Assembly (NCBI GenBank): GCA_001321835.1
Contig: JPUR01000078.1
Location: forward strand, 1 to 17,697
Length of the DNA: 17,697 bases
Origin: Marinosulfonomonas sp. PRT-SC04
Lineage (GTDB): Bacteria; Pseudomonadota; Alphaproteobacteria; Rhodobacterales; Rhodobacteraceae
Direction of reading: 5' to 3'
Part shown: one piece after another, positions 7,966 through 15,744 of the stretch
Position numbering within the stretch: the first letter of the stretch is position 1
Layout of the letters: each line of letters opens with the position of its first letter
The notes under the pieces: generated by a model
Told to the model about the DNA's origin: nothing
What the model saw: only the letters and a program-made list of their open reading frames with translations
The model's database searches: none
Position numbers and translations under genes: made by a program

Positions 7966-7971
7966 TTTATA
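7966..7971 (-). promoter_or_regulatory. Possible -10 element for aat
   Basis: TATAAA on the minus strand, 20 bases before the aat ATG. No clear -35 hexamer is present at the usual distance. The call rests mainly on the terminator between accC and aat, which implies a separate promoter here. Confidence 0.3.
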
Positions 7972-8063
7972 CTGTGTGCCCTAAAGATTGGCGGCTACTC
8001 GCATATTTATGAGTGCGAATGGCCGGATAGATACGGCGTGCCTGACGGAAACTGCAAAGAAAT

Positions 8064-8095
8064 AGTACCACACCACGGTTCAGCGGCGCGGTACT
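8064..8095 (-). terminator. Rho-independent terminator of accBC
   Basis: Read on the minus strand, a 13-base-pair stem with a 6-base loop (TGAACC) begins 20 bases past the accC stop and is followed by ATTTCTTTG. Three of the pairs are G-U, possible only in the minus-strand RNA; the same DNA read rightward would give A-C mismatches. The structure is thus oriented for leftward transcription from accBC. Confidence 0.7.
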
Positions 8096-8115
8096 TGTGC
8101 TTTGATCCTGTGCGG

Positions 8116-9462
8116 TTAGGCGAGGTTCTCTTCAAGCCATTTTTCCAACCAGAGGATGTTATAGTTGCCGGTCTGGATGTCGTCCTCGGCCAAAAGGGCT
8201 GTGAACAGCGGCAACGAAGTATCGACGCCATCGACGATCAATTCGCCCAAAGCACGGCTGAGACGGGCCAATGCTTCGGGGCGATCACGGCCATGCACGA
8301 TCAGTTTTCCGATCAGGCTGTCGTAATAGGGTGGAATTTTATAGCCATCATAAAGCGCCGAATCCATCCGAACACCCAAGCCACCGGGGGCATGAAACTG
8401 GGTAATGGTGCCGGGGCAGGGGGTGAAATTTGGCAATTTCTCGGCGTTGATCCGCACTTCGATGGCGTGGCCGTTGATCTTTAGCTCGTCCTGCTTGAAC
8501 GACATTGGCAGCCCTTGGGCCACACGGATTTGTTCGCGCACCAGATCGACACCAAACACCGCCTCGGTGACGGGGTGTTCAACCTGCAAACGGGTGTTCA
8601 TTTCGATGAAATAGAACTCGCCATTCTCGTACAGAAACTCGATGGTGCCAGCGCCAATATAGTTGATCCCAGCCACCGCATCGGCACAGGTTTTGCCGAT
8701 TTTAGCGCGCATTTCTGGGGTGATATTGGGTCCGGGCGCTTCCTCGAATACCTTCTGGTGGCGCCGTTGCAGCGAGCAATCGCGCTCGCCCAAATGCACC
8801 GCATTGCCTTTGCCATCGCCAAACACTTGCACTTCGATATGGCTCGGTGTGGTCAGATATTTTTCGATGTAAACTTCGTCGTTGCCAAAACAAGACAGCG
8901 CCTCGGCCCGCGCGGTGTGAAATGCGCTCTCCATATCGGCCTCGGTCGGGGCCACCTTCATGCCGCGACCACCACCACCGGCGGTGGCTTTGACAATCAC
9001 CGGATAGCCCAGTTCCAGAGCAACCTTTTTGGCGCTGGGAACGTCAAGCACCGCGCCATCAGAACCGGGCACGCATGGCACGCCGAGCTTTTGTATGGTC
9101 TTTTTGGCGGTGATTTTATCGCCCATGATGCGGATATGTTCGGCGGTTGGGCCGATGAAGGTCAGGCCGTGATCTTCAATTATCTGAACAAAATCAGCAT
9201 TTTCCGACAAAAATCCGTACCCCGGGTGGATGGCTTGGGCACCTGTAACTTCGCAGGCCGCAATGATTGCGGGGATGTTCAGGTAGCTGTCGGCACTGGC
9301 GGGTGGCCCAATACAGATGGCCTCGTCTGCCATGCGAACATGCATCGCGTCAGAATCGGCGGTGGAGTGCACCGCGACTGATTTGATGCCCATTTCACGA
9401 CAGGCGCGCACAACACGAAGGGCGATTTCACCACGATTGGCGATCAGGACTTTGTCAAACAT
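8116..9462 (-). CDS. accC: Acetyl-CoA carboxylase, biotin carboxylase subunit
   Basis: ATP-grasp enzyme that carboxylates biotin on AccB with bicarbonate, the first half of malonyl-CoA formation for fatty acid synthesis. The 448-residue length is normal. It has the N-terminal biotin carboxylase domain ([14 protein letters not shown]), Lys116 and Lys158, the glycine-rich ATP loop GGGGRG (162-167) and metal ligands Glu275 and Glu287. The catalytic segment [13 protein letters not shown] has Arg291 and Glu295, and the C-terminal domain is complete. It starts 10 bases after the accB stop, so the two form one operon. A 288-residue open frame on the opposite strand is a shadow of it. Confidence 0.97.
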   Translation of the reverse strand: MFDKVLIANRGEIALRVVRACREMGIKSVAVHSTADSDAMHVRMADEAICIGPPASADSYLNIPAIIAACEVTGAQAIHPGYGFLSENADFVQIIEDHGLTFIGPTAEHIRIMGDKITAKKTIQKLGVPCVPGSDGAVLDVPSAKKVALELGYPVIVKATAGGGGRGMKVAPTEADMESAFHTARAEALSCFGNDEVYIEKYLTTPSHIEVQVFGDGKGNAVHLGERDCSLQRRHQKVFEEAPGPNITPEMRAKIGKTCADAVAGINYIGAGTIEFLYENGEFYFIEMNTRLQVEHPVTEAVFGVDLVREQIRVAQGLPMSFKQDELKINGHAIEVRINAEKLPNFTPCPGTITQFHAPGGLGVRMDSALYDGYKIPPYYDSLIGKLIVHGRDRPEALARLSRALGELIVDGVDTSLPLFTALLAEDDIQTGNYNILWLEKWLEENLA

Positions 9463-9472
9463 GGCAGGCTCC

Positions 9473-9937
9473 CTATTCGATGATCATCAAGGGGGCGCCG
9501 AATTCGATGGCATCCCCGTCAGCGACCAAAATACGTTTCACGGTGCCGGATTTTGGCGCCGGAATGTGGTTCATGGTTTTCATCGCTTCGATGATCAGGA
9601 TGGTGTCACCCTCATTTACCTGTGCGCCAACGCTGACGAAAGCAGGCGAGCTTGGCTCTGGCTGCAAGTAAGCGGTGCCGACCATTGGCGAAGTCACAGC
9701 ACCCGGCAGATTGGCCGGATCGTCGGTGGTTGCGGCAGGTGCTTCGGCGGTGGCAACAGGGGCCGCGGCGATGGGGGCTGCGGCGAGCATTTGGGGCTGG
9801 CGGCTGACGCGCACATTCATGCTGTCATTGTTGGCGTAGGTGCGTTTGACCTGAATTTCGGTCATGTCGTTTTCATCCAAAATGGCGGCCAGCGCCTGAA
9901 TGAAGGCCACGTCGGCGTCTTTTGTATTCTTGGTCAT
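9473..9937 (-). CDS. accB: Acetyl-CoA carboxylase, biotin carboxyl carrier protein
   Basis: Carries the biotin that shuttles CO2 between biotin carboxylase and the carboxyltransferase. I chose ATG 9937-9935 (154 residues, [12 protein letters not shown]) because GAGGA lies at the right distance before it and family members begin this way; an upstream ATG at 9991 would add 18 atypical residues. It has an N-terminal helical segment, an Ala/Pro-rich linker (about 50-80) and a C-terminal biotinyl domain. The biotin lysine is K120 in EAMKTMN; this EAMKT form replaces the common EAMKM. Confidence 0.95.
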   Translation of the reverse strand: MTKNTKDADVAFIQALAAILDENDMTEIQVKRTYANNDSMNVRVSRQPQMLAAAPIAAAPVATAEAPAATTDDPANLPGAVTSPMVGTAYLQPEPSSPAFVSVGAQVNEGDTILIIEAMKTMNHIPAPKSGTVKRILVADGDAIEFGAPLMIIE

Positions 9938-10027
9938 GGCGTCCTCGTTTATTATCTTTTGGCCCATTAAAAAGGCGATGGCTTTGTCCATGTATACGCG
10001 AGCTGAAACGAGGTGAAAAGCGCCTGT

Positions 10028-10056
10028 TTGAAAATAAAAAATTTACCATTTGATAA
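10028..10056 (+). promoter_or_regulatory. Candidate promoter of preTA
   Basis: TTGAAA (10028-10033) and TGATAA (10051-10056) are 17 bases apart in a very A/T-rich stretch upstream of preT. The -10 element falls inside a RutR-like palindrome, so a bound repressor would block polymerase. The -10 match is weak. Confidence 0.35.
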
Positions 10057-10057
10057 A
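10042..10057. promoter_or_regulatory. Degenerate RutR-like operator upstream of preT
   Basis: TTTACCATTTGATAAA matches the E. coli RutR site TTGACCA-NN-TGGTCAA at 11 of 14 defined positions and has partial dyad symmetry. It lies 56 bases before the preT ATG. It is weaker than the site at 14075-14090, and an A/T-rich region yields such matches more easily by chance. Confidence 0.4.
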
Positions 10058-10112
10058 AAAATGGAGTTATGCCAATCTTTACAGATAAATTACTCCAGCA
10101 GGGAAGCTTGAT

Positions 10113-11447
10113 ATGCCGAACAGCCAGATGACACCGGGTATTGCACAGGGGCGTTTAAGCTCTGACACATACGCGAATAATTTTACCGATTTGCATGCGC
10201 CACTGGATGCGCATGAGGCCGCTGTGGCCGCGGATCGATGTTACTTTTGTTATGACGCGCCGTGCCAAACCGCCTGTCCGACTGACATCGATATTCCATT
10301 GTTTATCCGTCAGATCAGCACGTTGACCCCCGAAGCGGCAGCCGCGACAATCTTTGAACAGAACATTCTGGGCGGCATGTGCGCGCGGGTTTGTCCGACT
10401 GAAACCTTGTGCGAAGAGGTTTGCGTGCGCGAAGTTGCCGAGGGAAAGCCTGTCGATATTGGTCGTTTGCAGCGCTATGCCACTGATGTTGTGATGGCGT
10501 CGGGTGTGCATCCGTTCACGCGGGCGGCCAGCACGGGTAAGAAAGTTGCCATCGTTGGCGCAGGGCCAGCGGGCTTGGCTTGTGCGCACCGTTTGGCGAT
10601 GCACGGTCATGATGTGATGGTGCTGGATGGCCGCGAAAAGGCTGGCGGGCTGAATGAATACGGCATCGCTGCTTATAAATCGGTCGATAATTTCGCCCAT
10701 CACGAGGTTGAATGGCTGCTGAAAATTGGCGGCATTTCGATGCAACATGGTAAACGGCTGGGTGATGGTCTGTCGCTGGCGGATCTTGCGGGCAGCTATG
10801 ATGCGGTGTTTCTGGCCATCGGTATGGGCGGTGTGAATGCGCTGTCGGCAGATGGTGATGATCTGGGCGGTGTGATTGATGCTGTCGATTTCATTGAAAA
10901 TTTGCGCCAAGCTGATGATCTGTCCAAACTTTCTGTTGGGCGCAATGTTGTGGTGATCGGCGGCGGCATGACCGCGGTGGACGCGGCTGTTCAATCAAAA
11001 CTGTTGGGGGCTGAAAATGTCACTATGGTTTATCGGCGCGGTAAGGCGCGGATGGCGGCATCGGTATATGAGCAGGAATTGGCGACCTCAAAAGGCGTGC
11101 GGATACTCTATAATGCGCAGCCGGTTGCGATGCATGGCGATGATGTGGTTTCCGAGGCCGAATTTGAGCTGACCTGCGAGATTGATGGCCGTCTGAATGG
11201 CACCGGCGAGACAGTTCGCATTGCGGCCGATCAGGTGTTTTTGGCGATTGGTCAAACCCTGGAAGGTGTGCCTGACGGAGTGGCGGTGGATCGCGGCAAG
11301 ATCACGGTAAACGAGGTTGGTCGCACATCTATGGATGGGGTCTGGGCTGGTGGCGATTGTGCCAGTGGCGGCGATGATCTGACCGTCACGGCGGTGGCCG
11401 AAGGCCGCGACGCTGCAATTGATATTCACGCCACGTTGATGGCATAG
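10113..11447 (+). CDS. preT: NAD-dependent dihydropyrimidine dehydrogenase subunit PreT
   Basis: Electron-input subunit of the bacterial dihydropyrimidine dehydrogenase PreTA, which reduces uracil and thymine with NADH in the first step of reductive pyrimidine breakdown. The 444-residue protein has an N-terminal Fe-S domain with Cys43, 46, 51, 55 and Cys90, 94, 100, 104, as in the N-terminal part of mammalian DPD. An FAD-binding GAGPAG (149-154), an NAD(P)H-binding VIGGGMTAVD (281-290) and a C-terminal FAD segment (GVWAGGDCASGGDDLTVTAVAEG) follow. The start is ATG 10113 with GGGAAG upstream. preA follows 13 bases later. Other glutamate-synthase-small-subunit-like oxidoreductases look similar, but the adjacent preA fixes the role. 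Confidence 0.95.
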   Translation: MPNSQMTPGIAQGRLSSDTYANNFTDLHAPLDAHEAAVAADRCYFCYDAPCQTACPTDIDIPLFIRQISTLTPEAAAATIFEQNILGGMCARVCPTETLCEEVCVREVAEGKPVDIGRLQRYATDVVMASGVHPFTRAASTGKKVAIVGAGPAGLACAHRLAMHGHDVMVLDGREKAGGLNEYGIAAYKSVDNFAHHEVEWLLKIGGISMQHGKRLGDGLSLADLAGSYDAVFLAIGMGGVNALSADGDDLGGVIDAVDFIENLRQADDLSKLSVGRNVVVIGGGMTAVDAAVQSKLLGAENVTMVYRRGKARMAASVYEQELATSKGVRILYNAQPVAMHGDDVVSEAEFELTCEIDGRLNGTGETVRIAADQVFLAIGQTLEGVPDGVAVDRGKITVNEVGRTSMDGVWAGGDCASGGDDLTVTAVAEGRDAAIDIHATLMA

Positions 11448-11460
11448 GGGAGGCTGAAAA

Positions 11461-12756
11461 ATGGCTGATCTCACGTCGAATTTTATTGGTATTAAATCTC
11501 CGAACCCGTTTTGGTTGGCCTCTGCGCCGCCAACCGATAAGGAATACAACGTGCGCCGCGCCTTTGAGGCCGGATGGGGTGGTGTGGTTTGGAAAACTCT
11601 AGGCGAAGAAGGCCCGCCTGTGGTGAATGTGAATGGCCCACGTTACGGGGCCATTTTCGGGGCTGACCGGCGCTTGCTGGGCATGAACAACATTGAGCTG
11701 ATCACTGATCGGCCTTTGCAGAAAAACCTTGAGGAAATCACGCGGGTTAAGAAGGATTACCCCGATCACGCGATCATCGTTTCGTTGATGGTGCCGTGTG
11801 AAGAGCAGGCGTGGAAAGACATTCTGCCGCTGGTTGATGCCACGGGTGCTGACGGAATTGAGCTGAACTTTGGCTGTCCGCACGGGATGGCAGAACGTGG
11901 CATGGGGGCGGCTGTTGGGCAGGTTCCCGAATATATTGAAATGGTCACCCGCTGGTGCAAACAGTATTCCAAGCTGCCGGTGATTGTGAAATTAACACCA
12001 AATATCACCGATATTCGCGAGCCTGCCAAGGCTGCGATGCGCGGTGGGGCCGATGCGGTTTCGTTGATCAATACGATCAATTCGATCACCTCGGTTGATC
12101 TGGATGCAATGTCGCCCGAGCCGATGATTGACGGCAAGGGCACCCATGGTGGTTATTGCGGTCCTGCGGTGAAACCGATTGCCTTGAATATGGTGGCCGA
12201 GATTGCCCGCGATCCTGAAACTGCCAAGCTGCCGATTTCGGGGATTGGTGGGGTCACGACATGGCGCGATGCGGCCGAATTTATGGCGCTGGGGTGTGGC
12301 AATGTGCAGGTTTGTACCGCCGTTATGACCTATGGCTTTAAAATCGTTGAGGAAATGATCTCGGGCCTGAGCCAATGGATGGATGAAAAAGGCCACACTT
12401 CGATTGATGATTTCGTTGGCATGGCGGTGCCGAACGTGACGGATTGGCAATATCTGAACCTGAATTTCATCACCAAAGCGGTGATCAATCAGGACGATTG
12501 CATCCAATGTGGGCGCTGTTATGCGGCCTGCGAAGACACCAGCCACCAAGCGATCGAGATGTCCGCTGATCGAGTATTCACCGTCAAAGACGATGAATGC
12601 GTTGCCTGTAACCTGTGTGTTAATGTCTGTCCGGTCGAGGCCTGTATCACTATGAAGCAGGTGCCTGCCGGCGAGATAGATCTGCGCACCGGCGAGACGG
12701 TGCCATCTGAGTACGGTAATTGGACGATGCACCCCAATAATCCGAGCAACGCATAA
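11461..12756 (+). CDS. preA: NAD-dependent dihydropyrimidine dehydrogenase subunit PreA
   Basis: Catalytic FMN subunit of PreTA, reducing uracil to 5,6-dihydrouracil in the cytoplasm. The 431-residue protein has a dihydroorotate-dehydrogenase-like TIM barrel (GWGGVVWKTLG, NFGCPHGMAERGMG, KLTPNITD, GIGGVTTWRDAAEF, QVCTAVM). A C-terminal ferredoxin domain binds two 4Fe-4S clusters (Cys347, 350, 353, 357 and Cys380, 383, 386, 390). The residue aligned with the catalytic Cys671 of pig DPD (GLACGQ) is Val152 (GAAVGQ); as I recall it, E. coli PreA also lacks Cys there (SDVGQ). GGGAGG precedes ATG 11461. Its stop lies 8 bases from the stop of a convergent gene. Confidence 0.96.
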   Translation: MADLTSNFIGIKSPNPFWLASAPPTDKEYNVRRAFEAGWGGVVWKTLGEEGPPVVNVNGPRYGAIFGADRRLLGMNNIELITDRPLQKNLEEITRVKKDYPDHAIIVSLMVPCEEQAWKDILPLVDATGADGIELNFGCPHGMAERGMGAAVGQVPEYIEMVTRWCKQYSKLPVIVKLTPNITDIREPAKAAMRGGADAVSLINTINSITSVDLDAMSPEPMIDGKGTHGGYCGPAVKPIALNMVAEIARDPETAKLPISGIGGVTTWRDAAEFMALGCGNVQVCTAVMTYGFKIVEEMISGLSQWMDEKGHTSIDDFVGMAVPNVTDWQYLNLNFITKAVINQDDCIQCGRCYAACEDTSHQAIEMSADRVFTVKDDECVACNLCVNVCPVEACITMKQVPAGEIDLRTGETVPSEYGNWTMHPNNPSNA

Positions 12757-12764
12757 GCATCAGG

Positions 12765-13175
12765 TTAAAGCATGATGTCGACTTTGTGAGTTTCCGGCTC
12801 CGGCGCCTTGGCATATTGCCCTGGCGCCGTTGCTTTGCCAGCTTCGGTTTTATCAGCCCCAGTTTTACGCGTCTCGGCCTGATCTGATTTATCAGGCTCA
12901 GCCGCCTCGGGGGCAGGGCCGGCCCGCAGCTTTTCACGCTCGGCTTCCAGCAAGTTTGCTTCAAATGCCGGGGTTGGGCCAACGAGTTCGTCCGGATTTG
13001 GCGGCGGTGGCAAAGCCGCTCCGCTTTGATTGCCCGGTTGTTGGCCGGTCTCGTTGCGCGCCTTTTCAGATTGCGAAATTGGCGCTACGGTTCTTTCTGT
13101 CGATGGTGCGCTTGGCACCGCGAACGCCTGTTCTGGTATTGGGGCCACAGGCAACGCCCCTGGTAGAATAAGCAT
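12765..13175 (-). CDS. Hypothetical Pro/Ala/Glu-rich protein
   Basis: An unrecognised protein of about 136 residues, low in complexity and probably disordered. It has a Pro/Ala/Val-rich N-terminal part (ILPGALPVAPIPEQAF), a segment PPPPNPDELVGPTPAFEANL that looks like its best-conserved core, then a charged Glu/Lys tail. No signal peptide or membrane helix is convincing. AGGAG (plus-strand 13183-13187) sits 7 bases before the ATG at 13175 but only 1 base before an ATG at 13181, so I chose 13175; an ATG at 13220 is also in frame but lacks a ribosome site. It is convergent with preA and downstream of the regulator on the same strand, so it may share that transcript. A chance frame cannot be ruled out. 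Confidence 0.6.
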   Translation of the reverse strand: MLILPGALPVAPIPEQAFAVPSAPSTERTVAPISQSEKARNETGQQPGNQSGAALPPPPNPDELVGPTPAFEANLLEAEREKLRAGPAPEAAEPDKSDQAETRKTGADKTEAGKATAPGQYAKAPEPETHKVDIML

Positions 13176-13288
13176 ATCCATGCTCCTAATCGGCGCCCCC
13201 ACCGATGCTGTATATTTCATCCCAGTATATGAAGAGCGGGTTAATATCGCCGGCTATGTCCTGTGGATTTTAGCTAAATATTAACAGT

Positions 13289-13903
13289 CTAGACGGTCAA
13301 CATTTTGCTAAACAAGGTTTCCAGATAGTGCTCGGCCTCTACAAACGGATCATCCTCGCGACCTGCCAGAACCGCGCGTACTTGGACATCAAAGTCGGCG
13401 TAATGCTGGGTCAGGGACCAGATCGAGAACAGCAAATGATAAGGGTCGGATTTGGCGATCCTGCCAGCCTCCATCCAGTCGGAAATCACCGTGGCTTTCT
13501 CGTCGGTCAGGGTTTTCAGCTCGCCATTGATCGCGCCTATCATCCGCGGCGCACCCTGTAGAATTTCATTGGCAAACAAGCGGCTTTCGCGGGGCATTTT
13601 ACGGCTCATTTCCAGCTTACGACGCATATAGGCAAGGATTTCACCCTTCGGATCGCCCGTCGGATCCAGATCGCGCAGCGGGTCCAGCCATGTGTCCATC
13701 AATAAGGATAAAAGCTCGACATGGATCGCTTCTTTTGAAGGGAAATAGTAGAGTAGGTTGGGCTTGGAGAGACCTGATGCCGTGGCGATCTGATCCAGTG
13801 TCGAGCCCCGAAATCCGAATTGTGAAAACACATCCAACGCGGCGTCCAGAATGGTGACCCGATTCTTTTTCTGTATCCGTGTCCGCGCTTGCGTTTCTGC
13901 CAT
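13289..13903 (-). CDS. rutR: RutR-family TetR regulator of pyrimidine catabolism
   Basis: TetR-type repressor resembling E. coli RutR, which binds uracil/thymine and then leaves the DNA. The 204-residue protein has an N-terminal HTH (residues about 35-55) with SGLSKPNLLYYFPSKEAI, nearly the same as SKTNLLYYFPSKEA in RutR. The ligand domain also matches motif for motif (WLDPL, KLEMSRKMPRESRLF, EILQGAP, DPYHLLFSIWSLTQHYADF). The start ATG 13903 has AAGGA 7 bases upstream; a longer frame from 13933 lacks a ribosome site. It lies between preTA and the divergent aminotransferase operon. A RutR-type palindrome at 14075-14090 fits its DNA-binding helix, so it probably represses that operon and, more weakly, preTA. 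Confidence 0.9.
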   Translation of the reverse strand: MAETQARTRIQKKNRVTILDAALDVFSQFGFRGSTLDQIATASGLSKPNLLYYFPSKEAIHVELLSLLMDTWLDPLRDLDPTGDPKGEILAYMRRKLEMSRKMPRESRLFANEILQGAPRMIGAINGELKTLTDEKATVISDWMEAGRIAKSDPYHLLFSIWSLTQHYADFDVQVRAVLAGREDDPFVEAEHYLETLFSKMLTV

Positions 13904-14042
13904 GAGTTGTCCTTTGGGGCGAAATACCACCATACTTGTCGCCCAGTTTAGTCAGCGCGGCGCAAACCGCCACCAAAATTGCCAAGTTGCCGGATTTTTC
14001 TTCGTTAAGGCCCATTTGAAGGGTAAACATTGGATGAAAATC

Positions 14043-14070
14043 TTGACTGTTAATTTGGCTCTGCTAGCCT
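14043..14070 (+). promoter_or_regulatory. Candidate promoter of the aminotransferase operon
   Basis: TTGACT (14043-14048) and TAGCCT (14065-14070) are 16 bases apart. The -35 element is strong and the -10 weak. Transcription would begin at about 14077, inside the RutR-like palindrome that follows, a classic repressor arrangement. Confidence 0.5.
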
Positions 14071-14074
14071 GTTC

Positions 14075-14090
14075 CTGACCGATTGGTCAA
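14075..14090. promoter_or_regulatory. RutR-like operator
   Basis: CTGACCGATTGGTCAA matches the E. coli RutR consensus TTGACCA-NN-TGGTCAA at 12 of 14 defined positions, with a perfect right half (TGGTCAA). It lies 28 bases before the aminotransferase ATG and just past the predicted -10. It is the only near-perfect copy I found in the window. Confidence 0.75.
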
Positions 14091-14118
14091 CTCTGCGCCC
14101 CCAATTAAGGAAGCTGCC

Positions 14119-15447
14119 ATGGCTCATGATACCCCGAAGGTTCCCAACGATCTGTCCGCATTCTGGATGCCGTTTACATCGAACCGTCAATTTAAGAAAA
14201 ACCCGCGCATGTTTGTGTCGGCTGATGGCATGTATTACAAAACCTCCGAGGGGCGTTCTGTGTTGGATGGCACCGCCGGTTTGTGGTGCTGTAATGCGGG
14301 GCACAATCGCCCGCTGATCACCGAGGCGATTGCCAAACAGGCGGCTGAGTTGGATTACGCGCCGGCCTTCCAAATGGGTCATCCAAAAGCATTCGAGCTG
14401 GCATCTGCCCTGCGTGATATGGCGCCTGATCCGTTTGAACATGTGTTTTTCACCAATTCTGGGTCGGAATCCGTTGAAACCGCGCTGAAAATCGCGCTGG
14501 CCTATCACCGTGTTCGCGGCGAAGGCACGCGCACCCGTTTGATCGGTCGCGAGCGTGGTTATCACGGGGTGAACTTTGGTGGTATTTCGGTCGGTGGTAT
14601 CGTTAATAACCGTAAATTCTTTGGCTCATTGCTGACTGGCGTTGACCATCTGCCGCACACCCATTTGCCCGATCAAAACGCCTATACCCGTGGCCAACCT
14701 GAACATGGCGCCTATCTCGCGGATGATCTGGAACGCATTGTGGCGCTGCATGGCGGCGAGAATATCGCGGCGGTGATTGTCGAGCCGATGGCCGGATCAA
14801 CCGGCGTTTTGATGCCGCCAAAAGGCTATCTGGAAAAGCTGCGCAAGATTTGTACCAAGCACGGAATTCTGCTGATCTTTGATGAGGTGATCACCGGATT
14901 TGGCCGCCTTGGCAGCAGCTTTGCCGCTGAGCATTTCGGGGTGATGCCAGACCTGATCGTCACCGCTAAGGGCCTGACCAACGGGGTGATCCCGATGGGC
15001 GCGGTTCTGGCGACCTCGGAAATTTATGAGGCCTTTATGTCCGGCCCAGAAGAGGCGATCGAGCTGTTCCACGGCTACACTTATTCGGGCAATCCGATTG
15101 CCGCCGCTTGTGGTTTGGCGACCCTGCAAACCTACCGCGAAGATGGTCTGTTTGAAAACGCCGCAGCGCTGGCTGGCTATTGGGAAGATGGCTTGCATTC
15201 GCTCAAGGGCTTGCCGCATGTGATCGATATTCGCAACATGGGTCTGATCGGCGCGATTGAGCTGGAGGGCATTGAAGGTGCGCCAACAAAACGGGCGTTT
15301 GACGCGTTTTTACAGTGTTATGACAAGGGTTTACTGATCCGCACCACCGGTGACATCATCGCGCTGTCGCCGCCTTTGATGATCAACAAAGCGCAGATTG
15401 ATGAGTTGTTTGGCATTCTGGGCAGCGTTCTGAAGGGGCTGAAATGA
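14119..15447 (+). CDS. Omega-amino acid (beta-alanine):pyruvate aminotransferase
   Basis: Class III PLP aminotransferase converting beta-alanine plus pyruvate to malonate semialdehyde plus alanine, the step after uracil has been broken down to beta-alanine. The 442-residue protein follows the Pseudomonas omega-APT closely (WMPFTSNRQF, DGTAGLWCCNAGH, FFTNSGSESVETALK, GYHGVNFGG, HLPHTHLP). Asp255 in FDEVITGFG binds the pyridine nitrogen and Lys284 in TAKGLTNG forms the Schiff base. The start ATG 14119 has AAGGAAG upstream; a TTG at 14083 lies inside the operator and is not credible. Its stop overlaps the next start by ATGA. A related omega-transaminase with other amine substrates is possible, but the neighbours favour beta-alanine. 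Confidence 0.92.
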   Translation: MAHDTPKVPNDLSAFWMPFTSNRQFKKNPRMFVSADGMYYKTSEGRSVLDGTAGLWCCNAGHNRPLITEAIAKQAAELDYAPAFQMGHPKAFELASALRDMAPDPFEHVFFTNSGSESVETALKIALAYHRVRGEGTRTRLIGRERGYHGVNFGGISVGGIVNNRKFFGSLLTGVDHLPHTHLPDQNAYTRGQPEHGAYLADDLERIVALHGGENIAAVIVEPMAGSTGVLMPPKGYLEKLRKICTKHGILLIFDEVITGFGRLGSSFAAEHFGVMPDLIVTAKGLTNGVIPMGAVLATSEIYEAFMSGPEEAIELFHGYTYSGNPIAAACGLATLQTYREDGLFENAAALAGYWEDGLHSLKGLPHVIDIRNMGLIGAIELEGIEGAPTKRAFDAFLQCYDKGLLIRTTGDIIALSPPLMINKAQIDELFGILGSVLKGLK

Positions 15448-15732
15448 GCCGCGCGCCGGTCACAGCGATCCAGCTGATTGATGATGATCGGGTAGCGCGT
15501 CACTCGGTTTGATTTCGAGGCCGGTGCCGAAACCGGCTGGCACACCCACGCGATGGATTATGTGATCACCGCGATCACCGATTGCCAGATGGTGCTGGAA
15601 ATGCCCGGTGGCGAAGTCGTGCATCGGCATGTGCCTGCGGGCAGCGTTTATCGGCGTGACATCGGGGTTGAACACAACGTTATAAATGGTGGCGACGGGC
15701 CGATGTCTTTCGTCGAAGTTGAATTGAAATAA
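15444..15732 (+). pseudogene. Small cupin-fold protein, frameshifted
   Basis: The ATG at 15444 overlaps the aminotransferase stop (ATGA). The frame reads MSRAPVTAIQLIDDDRV and then fails at a TGA (15508-15510). Removing one base, most simply G15495, restores RVTRFDFEAGAETGWHTHAMDYVITAITD and on to FVEVELK with stop at 15730-15732, 95 residues in all. GAETGWHTH carries the metal-binding His pair typical of single-domain cupins, and VHRHVPAGSVYRR and GVEHNVING follow. Such cupins can be metal-dependent isomerases or sensors; its role in this pathway is unknown. One insertion with an otherwise intact frame means either very recent inactivation or a sequence error. Confidence 0.85.
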
Positions 15733-15744
15733 GGGATAATTACC

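Noticed and set aside
8515..9381. 288-codon open frame on the plus strand
   Set aside because: It is exactly antisense to the conserved accC coding frame, has no family motifs and its His/Gly/Phe-rich composition is what an accC shadow gives.
10155..10994. 279-codon open frame on the minus strand
   Set aside because: Antisense to preT; no ribosome site or motifs.
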